64,000 bases of DNA from Aricia agestis (Eukaryota; Arthropoda; Insecta; Lepidoptera; Lycaenidae). Of the stretch, positions 53,820 through 64,000 are shown in pieces (within the stretch, counting starts at the first letter, position 1; the number at the start of each line of letters is the position of its first letter). A model generated the notes under the pieces. That model had not been told where the DNA came from, made no database searches, and saw nothing but the letters and a program-made list of their open reading frames with translations. The DNA lies in assembly GCF_905147365.1 (NCBI RefSeq), contig NC_056428.1, positions 40,033,001 to 40,097,000 on the forward strand. Reading direction: 5' to 3'. A program made the translations under genes and the position numbers.

Positions 53820-54200
53820 CAAGATGTAACAAAACTTTGCGATAATTGATGAGGGTGTGTAATGTGTATGTGTCCCTCATATACAGTGTGTAACAAAAAT
53901 AAGTGATAATACTTTAGGGTGTGTACGTGTTCCTTGTGGAGAGTTCACTGTGAAAGTGTGTGGCAAGGGCTCGAGCATCACGAGTTTCCCCCATACAAAA
54001 GTGAAAAAACTTTGGTCTTTCTGTGAAAGTAGCAACGCTAAAAAAGCAATTTTTTTATGACTTGTATTTGCAAGCGCCCCAGCGCTCATGACTCATGATA
54101 TTTTTCATACAAAAGTCAAAAACAAAAATTCTTTCAGCGCAGTTACTTTCACAACGAACTCTAAACACAAAAATATTATCACTTAATTTTATAACGCTAT
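53820..54200. mobile_element. TA-type MITE with a second copy nested in it
   Basis: An outer copy begins CAAGATGTAACAAAACTTTG and ends ATTATCACTTAATTTTATAA. At 53884 another CAGTGTGTAACAAAAATAAG end begins after ATA, so a younger relative lies inside. Confidence 0.65.
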
Positions 54201-54920
54201 GTACTTACATAATATCATACTATAGAAGAGGAGGGGAGGGTTTTTTGTAGTCACTCGAGCATCATGAAGACCTAGTAGGTTTGTACATTAAGTAAAGCTG
54301 ATAAAAAAATAATAAGAGCGTTTTTTTTTTATTTTAGCGGTGGGTTCAGAAACTGCAGCCATTTTAAAGTTTTCAAATATATATATATTCAGAAAATTGA
54401 TTATTTAGGTAAATTATAAATATATTTTAGACAACGAAGACTAAATCATTTAGTTTAGAGCGAAAATATGAAGCTTTATTTTTTTATATTTTAAAATGTC
54501 CCTACAGGCTTACCTAACCTTTGAATCGTCAGTGCTTTATATGGAAGCTTCTTTGGGGTATACTAAACATCCCCTATCTTAATCTGACAGATCCGACATT
54601 TATCAATATTAAAAAAAAATTACCCACCCCGTGAGAAATCTGATTTCAATGCCATGATAATTACTAGACACATGTCGAAAGCCTATGCAAGCTTAATCTG
54701 ACACGCTCGAGCTACTCCCGAAATCTCCTCTTCCCCTCCCCAACTAGAAAACTTTCAGCTTTTATAAAATGACGAAAGTCTAATTTCGCTGGCTCTTGGG
54801 TTATGATAATATTATGTGCAATATGTATCTTATCAATCAGATTGGCGGTTTGATAACGCTAATGAATGAAATAAAATAATAATGATCATCAACTGCAGTG
54901 GTAAAAATAATAATTGAAAT

Positions 54921-55114
54921 GGTAAGTCGTGGAAAACCAACATTTTATAACATAAAGAACAATTGAACATTTTTTCCCCCAACAAACCTTGTAACATATT
55001 GACTTCATCATCAGGCTGTACATAAAATCCACATTCACAGTTCCAGCCTAAAGTCTCCTTAAATTAAACGTAAATTTTAAAAGTTATGGTTACCAACTTC
55101 GACCACTTACGTTA
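54921..55114. mobile_element. Degraded MITE, GACGTGAGTGGA family
   Basis: GTAAGTCGTGGAAAACCAAC, ATTTTATAACATAAAGAACA and a decayed right end CGACCACTTACG. Confidence 0.5.
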
Positions 55115-55585
55115 TCAATTACCTTTAAAGTTTATGACACCGCAAGGTTGTCGTCGCCGAATACTTGTTTTAATAAGTATATCAATATTCACGAATCATT
55201 GGCATACTTGGAATCTGTAAAACGATCGATAACATTTAAACATAAGCCTTAATTTTCGAAAAGTTGTTATATAACATACATAACATTTAAATGAAATAAT
55301 TGCATTGTTTTATTATAATGTCAAAACTAACATTTAAAAAAATATACAATAATGAATAGGTTTTTGAATTCTGTGAAATGAAATGAAAGATAAACTTAGA
55401 TTTATACATTTTATTTACGACACTAAGATGTTTGGTAATTGACAGTACTATACGAACAAAATAATATCGAAATACACCAGAAATAAACGGCTGCCTACTT
55501 TATACTACTTAAGCATAACTTAATTCAGTGTACAAGTACCCTTATACCATGTTATACACAACTCTTGCACCTTGTCAGTTTACAC

Positions 55586-55962
55586 CACTGACCTCCATTA
55601 TACAAGTACGCTTGACCTATGATACCCACTTTTTTGTGCCTATTTGAAGCCGAATCAGTGCCCCCAGTAAGAGGGAAGAGAAGTAAATTTGACGTAACTT
55701 GCAAATGGCCGCTCAATCGCTATTGGTTGTAGAAACCAAAGATAAATTTAATCACTACGGTGGTAGAACTAGTATTAGTTCCAAGTACTCCCACTACTGC
55801 TATCAGCGCCAATATGGCGACTTTCAAACATCATTTTTACGTCAAATTTAGTTCCTTTCCCTCACATTGGGGGAGCTGATTCCGCTTCAAATAGGCACAA
55901 AAAATAGCTGTCATTTCAAAGGGTATCATTAGTCCAACGTACTTGTATAATGGAGGTCAGTG
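55586..55962. mobile_element. hAT-like MITE, 377 bp
   Basis: Ends CACTGACCTCCATTATACAA and the inverse, with inner TGTGCCTATTTGAAGC / GCTTCAAATAGGCACA. The exact 8-bp duplication GTTTACAC lies at 55578-55585 and 55963-55970. Confidence 0.9.
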
Positions 55963-55970
55963 GTTTACAC

Positions 55971-56113
55971 CATAAAGTTAATATACCTAGCGGAATAGAG
56001 CAACAATCTCACTTACTTACACACGTCTCTTTTTACCATGCAGTGTTACTGATAGTGACATCTCGCTTGCTCAGACCTTTGTTTCTCTATTCCGCTAGGT
56101 TATTAACTTTATG
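55971..56113. mobile_element. hAT-like MITE, CATAAAGTTAATATACCTAG family
   Basis: Same family as 37067-37361. Flanked by GTTTACAC at 55963-55970 and 56114-56121. The left one is also the right duplication of the neighbouring MITE. Confidence 0.9.
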
Positions 56114-56186
56114 GTTTACACCGAAACGAGACGAGACGATGAACAAAAGCGATACAAATGTCAAATAACGTGACGCATAAACAGGC

Positions 56187-56364
56187 GCCCAGACGAGCAA
56201 TTTTATTGCGCAATATAACTCATTTCGTAATAATATTGACCTATTAGAGTCTAGACTCTATAGTCTAGGGATTGAATATCACGCGCATTCAATCTAATTG
56301 TCAAATAAACTGTTCAATAAAATTGAAGCGTAATATTGCACAATACAATTGATCGTCTAGGGGC
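56187..56364. mobile_element. MITE, CCAGACGAGCAATTTTATTG ends
   Basis: CCAGACGAGCAATTTTATTG and CACAATACAATTGATCGTCTAGG are inverse with a few differences. The inner part matches 12596-12742 in inverse. Confidence 0.68.
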
Positions 56365-56880
56365 CGGCTAATGAAGTTACCCGATCTGTGCAGCAAGCGA
56401 CCGCGACTGATAAAAATTATAATAAATGCAACTTTATGAACTAGGCTATACGTTTCATTTTCTAGCGACCCATGCCGCCGCTGTATTATAGTGTCGTAGA
56501 CCAAAATTAAACAGCCTGGTTGATAGTGTCATTTAATTTGAATTTATGTCGGTCACTGTCGCGTACTACAAAGATAGGAATGTTACTTTTATATTAGCAT
56601 CTCGATACGTCTCGTTTCGGTTAGAACTGACCTAAGCTCTAGCTTCTATCACACTGGCTCAATTTTCTAGGATTTAATCGAAACAGTGTGAAAGAAGCCT
56701 AACAATTTGCCCAGAAATCCACATCATTTTTCATCATTAGCAATCATACTTTCAATCAAACATTTTCAGTTCTTTTTCCGCGGAATCATTGAGAATAAAC
56801 AACTAGACAAAGTAGTTTAAACCATTTCTCAGCTAAGCAAAAACACAAAGTACACTTACGTACAGCTATAATATTATAGT

Positions 56881-57575
56881 GAGCTGTCAATTTGATTGCA
56901 GGACTACAAGCATACGTTCAAACGACTACTCCTACAGCACAGTCAATGTACCCATGTATTTTTATTAAATAAGGGGGCAAACGAGCAAACGGGTCACCTG
57001 ATGGTAAGCAACTACCGTCGCCCATGGACACTCGCAACATCAGAAGAGCTGAAGTTGCGTTGCCGGCCTTTTAAGAGGGTATACGCTCTTTTCTTGAAGG
57101 TTTGCAGGTCGTATCGGTCCGGAAATACTGCTGGTGACAGCCCATTCCAGAGTTTTACAGTGCGCGGCAGAAAGTTACGCGAAAACGCACTGTGGAAGAC
57201 TGCCACTCATCAAGGTGATGAGGATGGTATGTTTTTCGCGTGGGACGATAGCGAAAAGTTGCAGGTGGTATGATTCCGAACAATTCCTCAGAGCACTCCC
57301 CGTGATACAACCGATAGAGGATGCAGAGTGAAGCAACATCTCGGCGTAATTCCAGGGGGTCCAAGCTGTTTGAAACACTATGGCAGTCAACAATTCGAGC
57401 AGCCCTTCGTTGGATACGATCCAGAGGGAGCAGTTGGTATTTTGGCGCCCCTGCCCAGAGATGAGAACAATATTCCATATGAGGCCGAACCTGCGCCTTG
57501 TAGAGTTGTAGGCGTTGGTCCGGACTGAAGTACTGTCTCGCTTATGCTTGTAGTAGTGAAATCACATTGAGAGCT
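56881..57575. mobile_element. MITE hosting a CR1-type LINE 3' fragment
   Basis: Left end GAGCTGTCAATTTGATTGCA with CTACAAGCATA; right end TATGCTTGTAGTAGTGAAAT with TGAGAGCT. The same ends are 86 bp apart at 59627-59712. Confidence 0.62.
56966..57540 (-). pseudogene. CR1-type LINE, C-terminal fragment
   Basis: Minus frames encode MEYCSHLWAGAPKYQLLPLD, RIQRRAARIV, LRRDVASLCILYRLYHGECS and, after a shift near 57180, [20 protein letters not shown] and [18 protein letters not shown]. The 3' UTR (CCGGCAACGCAACTTCAG.., CATCAGGTGACCCGTTTGC) runs to the poly-A-like end at about 56966. One or more frameshifts; RT catalytic motifs absent. The ends at 24785 and 30690 are the same family. Confidence 0.85.
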
Positions 57576-58172
57576 TCCAATGTATTTGTAGTTCCTCTTT
57601 ATTCACCTGAGCGCGTTTGACGATATTCTATCTTTACACTCTCCTCTTACATTCTTTATGAGATATATTTATGTTAATATTGAAAAAACTGTTTTTTAAT
57701 ATTAACAGAAATCTACATTGCTTTTTGCAACGGCAAATTATTGTTTCTATAAAGATACAACATATTATATATAAAGTTCATCAATGTATGACTTTTTTTA
57801 CAATATTTATTATATTCTCAATGATTCTAACAAACCACGGGTTTCCGAGTGCCCGTGAGATGCAATCAACTCACCCTTACAACATTTGGCCCAAATATTT
57901 ATTATGATAACCCCTTACTAACACACAATTTTCGAATTACAATTGGGATACGTTTTAAAGCTAAAAATTATCAAGAATTAGATATTTGAGTGGTATTACA
58001 CACATCAAAGATCTCAGTCCTATTTGCTTTATATAAAAGTAGAAACACTTTACTAAAAGATAAAGAACTAAACTAAGATTGAGAACTAAACAGGTAAAGG
58101 ATACAATATATAGAAAAGAGAGAAGGACGGAAATATGATCAAATAGGTATAGAATTTGATCAATCGTCTTAA

Positions 58173-58275
58173 GTGTTGGCCGGCGCGCTGGCCCAATGTG
58201 TAGAACAGGCGAAATACCTACCGCCAACGCGCAAACGCCCGTTCTACTACACATTGGGCCAGCGCACCGGCCAAC
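58173..58275. mobile_element. Foldback MITE, GTTGGCCGGC ends
   Basis: GTTGGCCGGCGCGCTGGCCC and its near-inverse, then CAATGTGTAGAAC and GTTCTACTACACATTG. Confidence 0.85.
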
Positions 58276-58351
58276 GCGTCGGCCAACGCGTTCGCCTATA
58301 TGTAGTGCCGACATTACACGTCTCGTTTCATCATTTGATGAATAAGTATTT

Positions 58352-58554
58352 AAAGATATGAGTGGATAGTACTTTAGAACATAAAGGCAAATACCCATTT
58401 TTCCGTTATAATTTAAACAAACATTCCACTTTTTCATTAATCTAATACATATATCTGGCTATACATAAATCCACATTTTTATCTGAAGCAATTTCATGCA
58501 AAAAATGACATTTTTAAAATTTTTAGTTAACTACTTCATCCACTCACGTCTTCA
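58352..58554. mobile_element. MITE, GACGTGAGTGGA family
   Basis: ATATGAGTGGATAGT and CATCCACTCACGTCTTC ends, with ATAATTTAAACAAACATTCC inside. Confidence 0.68.
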
Positions 58555-58818
58555 TTTAATGTAGTACTATCAAAGAAATCGATTAAACCTGCTACCTTAT
58601 CACGTAAAAATAACAACAACAATCCACTAGCAATAATCGCGCGAGTGATTGCTGGATGACATAAATGTCACAAACAATGGTGTCAATTGTCATGTATAGT
58701 GATCGGTTGCAATCGTATTGTTTTTATTTGGCTGATACGTGATACGAAATTGCGATTTTGGAGCAATTATCGCGCAACCATTACTATCGCATTGCTCTCG
58801 CAAGATACGTGATACGGG

Positions 58819-58987
58819 GGCTGGTTTCAGACTATGCTATAATATAGTATACATAACGAATAGCAGGTCAATATAAATAGTACAGTACAGTGTGAACGTG
58901 AACATAACAATGTATGGTGCGCGATATTCTTGTGCTATGAGCTATATACTATATGCTATTATATTGTAGCGTAGTCTGAAACCAGCT
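58819..58987. mobile_element. MITE, GGCTGGTTTCAGACTA ends
   Basis: GGCTGGTTTCAGACTATGCT and AGTCTGAAACCAGC, with AATATAG and TATATTGTAG further in. A separate hairpin (AGACCAGAGCAGACC / GGTCTGCTCTGGTCT) follows at 58998-59038. Confidence 0.85.
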
Positions 58988-59088
58988 TTATGGGCAGACC
59001 AGAGCAGACCTACTAACTTCGGTCTGCTCTGGTCTGGTCTGACAGTCGCGATCTGTCAGTTAACTTAATTTCTCTGATTGTACCATCG

Positions 59089-59211
59089 AGGAAATTGATT
59101 CCAGTTGACAGACCTACGTCATTAATATATTACGTTAATTCAATGTTAACTGTGATCGGTCGAATGGGTTTGAGTTAACGCGACCAAATTACTTAAGTAT
59201 GCCTATCTCTA
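59089..59211. mobile_element. MITE, GTACCATCGAGGAAATTGAT family
   Basis: TGTACCATCGAGGAAATTGA left end, then CAGTTGACAGACCTACGTCA as in 35644-35804. The right end is decayed. Confidence 0.62.
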
Positions 59212-59453
59212 GCCGTATATCTGCCTTATATCTGCCTTATCCGCATTTCAACTGAATATACAACCATATAATCATATTATTGTGTACAGCCAACTGAAAA
59301 TTTATAGTATCCCAACTGTTATAGCCTAAAACTTGTTTACCGAATTTGTTTTAGACTGTACATTAAAAATCTTTGATAGATGTAAAACTACCCTTTGAAA
59401 GTTTCAGTCTCTCCCACCTTTTAAAGATAGAACGCTTTGACATACAACACAGC

Positions 59454-59626
59454 CACTAACGGCCGTTCCCAATATTTGATCTATCTCTGGTTTTGCCCTA
59501 CTAGAGATAGGAATAGCTCACATTAAACATTAGAGACATAATATATTTTATGTCAATTCAATGTAAGCTGCGATCGGTTGTATGTCAAACCAGAGATAGA
59601 TTGAATATTGGGAACGGCCGTTAGTG
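59454..59626. mobile_element. MITE, CACTAACGGCCGTTCCC ends (simple copy)
   Basis: 173 bp with ends CACTAACGGCCGTTCCCAAT and the inverse, then ATCTATCTCTGGTTT. It is the simple form of the units arrayed at 9420-9860. Confidence 0.88.
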
Positions 59627-59712
59627 AGCTGTCAATTATAATGCAACAGCTACAAGCATGCTTCTACACGTCATTTAGGCTATGCTTGTAGCAGTGAAAT
59701 CAAATTGTTTAT
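59627..59712. mobile_element. Compact MITE, AGCTGTCAATT..CTACAAGCAT ends
   Basis: Abuts the previous MITE. AGCTGTCAATTATAATGCAA, GCTACAAGCATG, ATGCTTGTAGC, AGTGAAATCAAATTG. It is an uninterrupted relative of 56881-57575. Confidence 0.6.
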
Positions 59713-60019
59713 TTTTCAGATGGTAATCTCCATCATAACAATATCAAGATATTGCACACACACCCTTATTGTTTTGTAAAGTAGCTCTAATGCTACCTAG
59801 TGGTAGAAAAACCTTGACAGAAAGAGAAAGCGACATATAGGTACCACTTATCTCTGTCTTATAATCCGCGCGGGATCAGAGTGGAATGGAACCTTGTCAA
59901 AGTAAATCGAAAATTACAGTTTTGTTTGCAAATAAACCACACAACTACAAAAGTGTAAATTTCGATATCGTTAGCAAAAACATTCTGAACATTAATTTAT
60001 AGGTTTAATAAAATACGTA

Positions 60020-60071
60020 ATCGACAGATTCTGTACATTAAAGATATCTTTAATGTACAGAATCTGTCGAT
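60020..60071. repeat. 52-bp perfect palindrome
   Basis: Two 26-bp arms starting ATCGACAGATTCTGTACATT meet at GATATC with no spacer. AAATAC/GTATTT flanks extend it imperfectly. Confidence 0.96.
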
Positions 60072-60684
60072 ACATTACTGTATTTTATTCAACTCTGTGG
60101 CAGCTACTTACAACTTTTTGAGCAAACTCACATGAAAAATATTTCTTGGTCCTATTTTACCAATATTGTGATTCGGGAATTACTATTCCTGAATCACTTG
60201 GTTCCTTATCCATATGACCCATATCCAAGTGTATCACTTATATTTTAATCTATGACGAAAAAGAAATTGAAAAACCTAAAACAATTAATGTACGCGAACA
60301 AAACGTAATTTTGATTGCCGATCCTACGGCTGGCCAGCTGTAGGCGCGCGTCTCAGTTCTAAAAGTACGCATCCCGTTCTGATAGCGCGCGAATAATACA
60401 ACATAATATTGTGTCAAAGACAAAATATTATAATATTAAAGGTATTACAAAAAATTACCATTAATATAAATTGACAGTAAGGTATACGCATCATCATTCA
60501 TCATTCTTCATTGGATCTCAAACACCAATAGGACTAGGCAACCCCGAAGTCTGTTGAAATTTTTATCATGTTCAGGGTTGCTGCCTTTTGAGTTTTGATT
60601 TTTTGTTTTTTGCTAATGCCCAGTTTATAAGGTTTTTTTTGGCAGTAGTTCATCTATTTACTAGCACTTTTCATTGGCTTTGGC

Positions 60685-61110
60685 TCGATTTAAATGCGTC
60701 CGCGCGAAAGAGCGATTTGACCGCTACACTACGAATAACGAAAACTAAGGAAGAGTGTCAAAAAAATTGTTCCGCGAGCTACAAAAAGAGACCCGAATAC
60801 ATACAATATACTTTATGCAAAAAGAGACCTTGAGAGAGAGAGAATACATGCAAGAATTTTGTGTAATCACTAATCATAAAAGTGACAATTATTGTCAACG
60901 GCTTTATTTCGTTTCGGGTGTTAGTGTTTCGTAGCTATTGACATATTTTAGTGTGCGAAAAGGAACCAAATTCAAAACGGTTGAAGTATGGGAGTTAGGT
61001 TTCCTTAGTTTTTATTATTCGTAGCCGCTACACAACAAAATCACAGGCAATTTTATGTAAATCATTTTTGTATTCTCGTTGTGCAGAGGCGAAAACGCTC
61101 TGTCACGCGG
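60685..61110. mobile_element. Possible MITE, ATGCGTCCGCG ends
   Basis: AATGCGTCCGCGCGAAAGAG and CTCTGTCACGCGGACGCATA are inverse. AATAACGAAAACTAAGGAA and TTCCTTAGTTTTTATTATT also pair. The centre is unrelated. Confidence 0.55.
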
Positions 61111-61730
61111 ACGCATAATATAATACCACCCTTACGTCAAAACATTGACCAATCAACAACGCTTAGAATCTTATTTCGATTATTATCAACACTTATTTTG
61201 AGCAGAATAATAATAAATAGTACATGTGACACTATAATTAAAATCTCAATACATCACAAAAGACAATTGGATTCTTTACCCTACCATTAATTGCAAAAAA
61301 CGATTAATTTAATTTTCGAAAATATTAATTACAGCATAATGAGCAAAACTTTTAAAACGACATTTACGTATTTTTCTAATTGAAAAAAATTTATGTGATA
61401 ACTAGAATTGAAAAGATTTTTCTATAATAACGTCAACAACGTCTTCAAAGTGCACATATAATATAAGACTTTAAACTTTAAACTGCATCGAAACTCTCCC
61501 TGACTAGATTTTGATCGTCTCAGAAACACCTAGTTGCATTACTTGTTTCCATAGTTAGAGCTTTATAAAGGTGGTAAAATTATTATGACTCAATGTCAAT
61601 AGTGATGATGATGATTGTTTCCACGTCGATAAGGACTTGCGATTTTATACAATTTCGTAAGAAGAATGTCTTTATCTAAGATATATTGCGTAATACGTAG
61701 GTTCCGAACTATAACACAGTCTTATGCTGT

Positions 61731-61817
61731 ATCCACACATGCCGCCGGCTTCGGTGGTAAGGCGACCTGAAAAAAAGGCGACAAACCCGGCGGTATAAGC
61801 CGGCGGCATGTGTGGAT
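61731..61817. mobile_element. Foldback MITE, ATCCACACATGCCGCCGGC ends
   Basis: 87 bp with exact 19-bp inverted ends and inner AAGGCGAC repeats. Confidence 0.9.
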
Positions 61818-61837
61818 GCGCCATTATGATGACCAAC

Positions 61838-62062
61838 CTGCCTAGCATAAGCCAACGAGATATCTCACTCTACATGTTTTCTCGATGTTTGATGGTTTGT
61901 CTCTCCTCTATTGACCCTAGCATGACAAACATTTTTTCTCGCGTAGATTTATCATCGAAATTACAAATTTTTATAGAGTTTTGTCGAGATTTTGACATTA
62001 TGAGACGAGTAGCTTTTAATTATCTCGAGAGCGAGATATCTCGTTGGCGTATGCTAGGCAGG
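61838..62062. mobile_element. MITE with 30-bp inverted repeats
   Basis: CCTGCCTAGCATAAGCCAAC plus GAGATATCTC on the left, and the inverse with one mismatch on the right. It starts 20 bp after the preceding MITE. The open frame across it (61808-62134) has no known motif. Confidence 0.88.
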
Positions 62063-62139
62063 CTGTGCGCTAGACGCTGGCCAGTATACTGGGTTATATT
62101 TCGGAACTTATCCCCTGTATTTCGTCAATTTTAGTCAGA

Positions 62140-62510
62140 TCGTATCTTATTTATCATTTTAGGTCCGCGATTGGAATGCGCATTCTAGATTATTACATGA
62201 TATAATCAATAACATTACTTACTTATCAATGACTATATTTTACAAATGCGTGTGGACTATAATAATAATTATCAGTTCTTACCATGAGCCAATGACCTAC
62301 ATAAATATTTTTCGTATAAAAGGGTCGGTGCGACGACTCTTTAATCCATCAAATCCCAAGCGGCACCCGGGTGCCGCATAACAATAGGGAACATGCAAAT
62401 ATAATATTTATGAAAATTTTGATAGTAAAACGTTAAAAAAATATATTAAAGAAAACAGCAAGGTTTTGTTTTTTTTTTTTTACAAAAAATACGTATTCAA
62501 TTTTAAAAAG
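62140..62510. other. No feature recognised
   Basis: AT-rich, no coding or repeat signature seen apart from a small GGCACCCGGGTGCC palindrome near 62361. Confidence 0.4.
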
Positions 62511-62520
62511 TTGTCATGCC

Positions 62521-62604
62521 CCGCGTCCATTTAGCGTTAAAAACGATCAAAATGTTAAAAATGGAGGCATTTTGATCGTTTTTAACGCTTAATGGAACGC
62601 GGGA
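62521..62604. repeat. Hairpin with 35-bp arms
   Basis: CCCGCGTCCATTTAGCGTTA..GATCAAAATG and its near-inverse around TTAAAAATGGAGG. Confidence 0.82.
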
Positions 62605-63175
62605 TAGCATGTGTGACGTCACTGAACGCTGATTGGTGTTTTGAAATCCGTTCCGTTTCAACTTTCAAGTTACTTTTGAGAGGTACGATCAGGTGACGCC
62701 ATTGTCAATAATAATTGTCAAACAATTATAGTGACGTCATACAGACTATAAATCCGTTTTGGCGTCAAAATTTCCAGTGTTTTAATTTTTTTAATACACT
62801 TGTGGTCTATTCTACATGGATTTAAAACAAACAAAAAAATAAAAATATCACATCTTCCCTATTGAAAATCTATTGTGTCTGTGATCGAAGTATTACGAGA
62901 AGGAAAATCGACGTAATTAAGACATCAAGCTAGTTCTCCCAGTGTATTATACTACATTTTCAAGCATCGGTACGTAGCCTTTGACCGTTAAAGGTTGTTT
63001 GTTTATTTATGACAATGATGATTACAATCATAATATTATACAAACGACACTAGATTACAAATTATTACATTTCATAACTTCGAGAAGACAAAGGCGTGCT
63101 AAACATTTTCAAAACGATTTGTGCGCTTTTCTTACCGAAAGTACATACGATTTATTAAGAGTCTCAAGTCTTAAG

Positions 63176-63547
63176 CATAAAGTATACCTAGCGGAATAGA
63201 GCAACAATCTCGAGCTTTCAAACGGAACCGAGATTGGTTTCATCTGTGTGTAAAAATATGTGTACGTATACACTTACACAAGCATGATTGAACATGATTT
63301 CTATGAGATTAAATTGTCAACGTGCGCTACGTGCCGACTGAACGTCAAAAAAAGAGTGCTGCTGTCATGACAGACGGATGGAGTCGATGAGGATGGAGCA
63401 AGAGAGATGTCACTATCAGTAACACTGCGTGGTAAAAAGACACGTGTGATACATGTATCACACGTGTCTATTTACCACGCAGTGTTACTGATAGTGACAT
63501 CTCTCTTGCTCAGGCCTTTGTTTCTCTATTCCGCTAGGTATATTATG
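63176..63547. mobile_element. hAT-like MITE, CATAAAG..ACCTAGCGGAATAGAG family
   Basis: Third copy of the family at 37067 and 55971. It contains a near-perfect palindrome at about 63406-63503 (TGTCACTATCAGTAACACTG.. with ACACGTGTGATACATG at the centre), so its right part is internally duplicated in inverted orientation. Confidence 0.8.
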
Positions 63548-63549
63548 AT

Positions 63550-64000
63550 CTTAACTTGTCCTTGTATCGTTTATAAGCTACATAGCTCCGACGTGTTTCT
63601 CTGCGTCGACGTAGCTGCTCCGATGTTTTAGATACATATTTTATGATATGCGACATTATTAGTCGTCGGAAGCGGAGTTTTAATACGACAGGACAGGACA
63701 CGAGTATTAACGTGCGATGTCATAACGCAGCAATGCGGTATGCAACACAAACGCAACACACCGGAACTGCGCTTAGTTATATTTACATAATTATACTCTA
63801 GTAACTACACTACTAGACTCTAGTTCAGAACTAAAGTGTAGTTTACAAATACTAGTTTAGACGAGTGATGATGACGAGTCAATTCACATTGCGACAACAA
63901 TGAGTGCCTTATTTATAATCATGTTAACAAATAACGACATTTTACGACATGAAATTAATGACAATATAGTTTACAAATGAAAAAATGGCGTGACCTTACT
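63550..64000. other. No gene recognised at the right edge
   Basis: No convincing coding frame, exon or repeat boundary seen. Confidence 0.4.

Noticed and set aside
61808..62134. 108-codon plus-strand protein
   Set aside because: It spans a MITE including both inverted ends, with no recognisable domain.
62361..62374. Regulatory palindrome GGCACCCGGGTGCC
   Set aside because: A single short palindrome with no supporting context.

Overview
The window looks like nuclear DNA of a moth or butterfly (Lepidoptera). It is AT-rich, has spliced exons with GT..AG introns, and is filled with insect-type transposons: RTE, R1, CR1 and Jockey-like LINEs, Helitrons ending in a hairpin plus CTAG, hAT-like MITEs with 8-bp target duplications, a mariner relic and a tRNA-derived SINE. 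There is no bacterial operon structure, and most long open frames are transposon pieces or chance frames.

One host gene is supported, on the minus strand. Seven confidently placed coding exons and one candidate 24-nt microexon between 43976 and 11696 encode a CD36 / scavenger receptor class B family protein (SNMP, croquemort and SR-B relatives). Reading phases agree across every junction. The exons give the N-terminal membrane helix, most of the ectodomain and all six family cysteines. The last roughly 130-150 residues, with the second membrane helix, are not found and probably lie beyond base 1. The true 5' end is also uncertain.

Layout: 602-3850 is a full-length RTE LINE with a 12-bp target duplication and a 928-codon frame, but its reverse transcriptase has lost a catalytic Asp. 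4000-11690 holds Helitrons, a TA-flanked MITE, a tandem MITE array and an 883-bp hAT-like element. 11696-12533 holds the two most 3' exons found. 12600-21400 is a long intron with Jockey-like and R1-like LINE relics and several MITEs, one with a SINE inside. Exons follow at 21400-21497 and 24406-24568. 24600-35160 is another long intron with LINE fragments and a pair of Helitrons. Exons at 35163-35304 and 36010-36167 lie close together. 37000-42290 is a Helitron and LINE composite. Exons at 42294-42429 and possibly 43953-43976 follow.

From 44000 to the end no host gene is seen. The notable objects there are a mariner relic split by a short LTR element with 99% identical LTRs and a 45-bp minisatellite inside (46490-49298), two MITEs abutting across three copies of the same 8-mer (55578-56121), CR1-type LINE pieces, and several perfect palindromes. 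No new host system could be demonstrated. The best leads are the LTR/minisatellite element, the coding microexon, and the nested insertions that allow relative dating.
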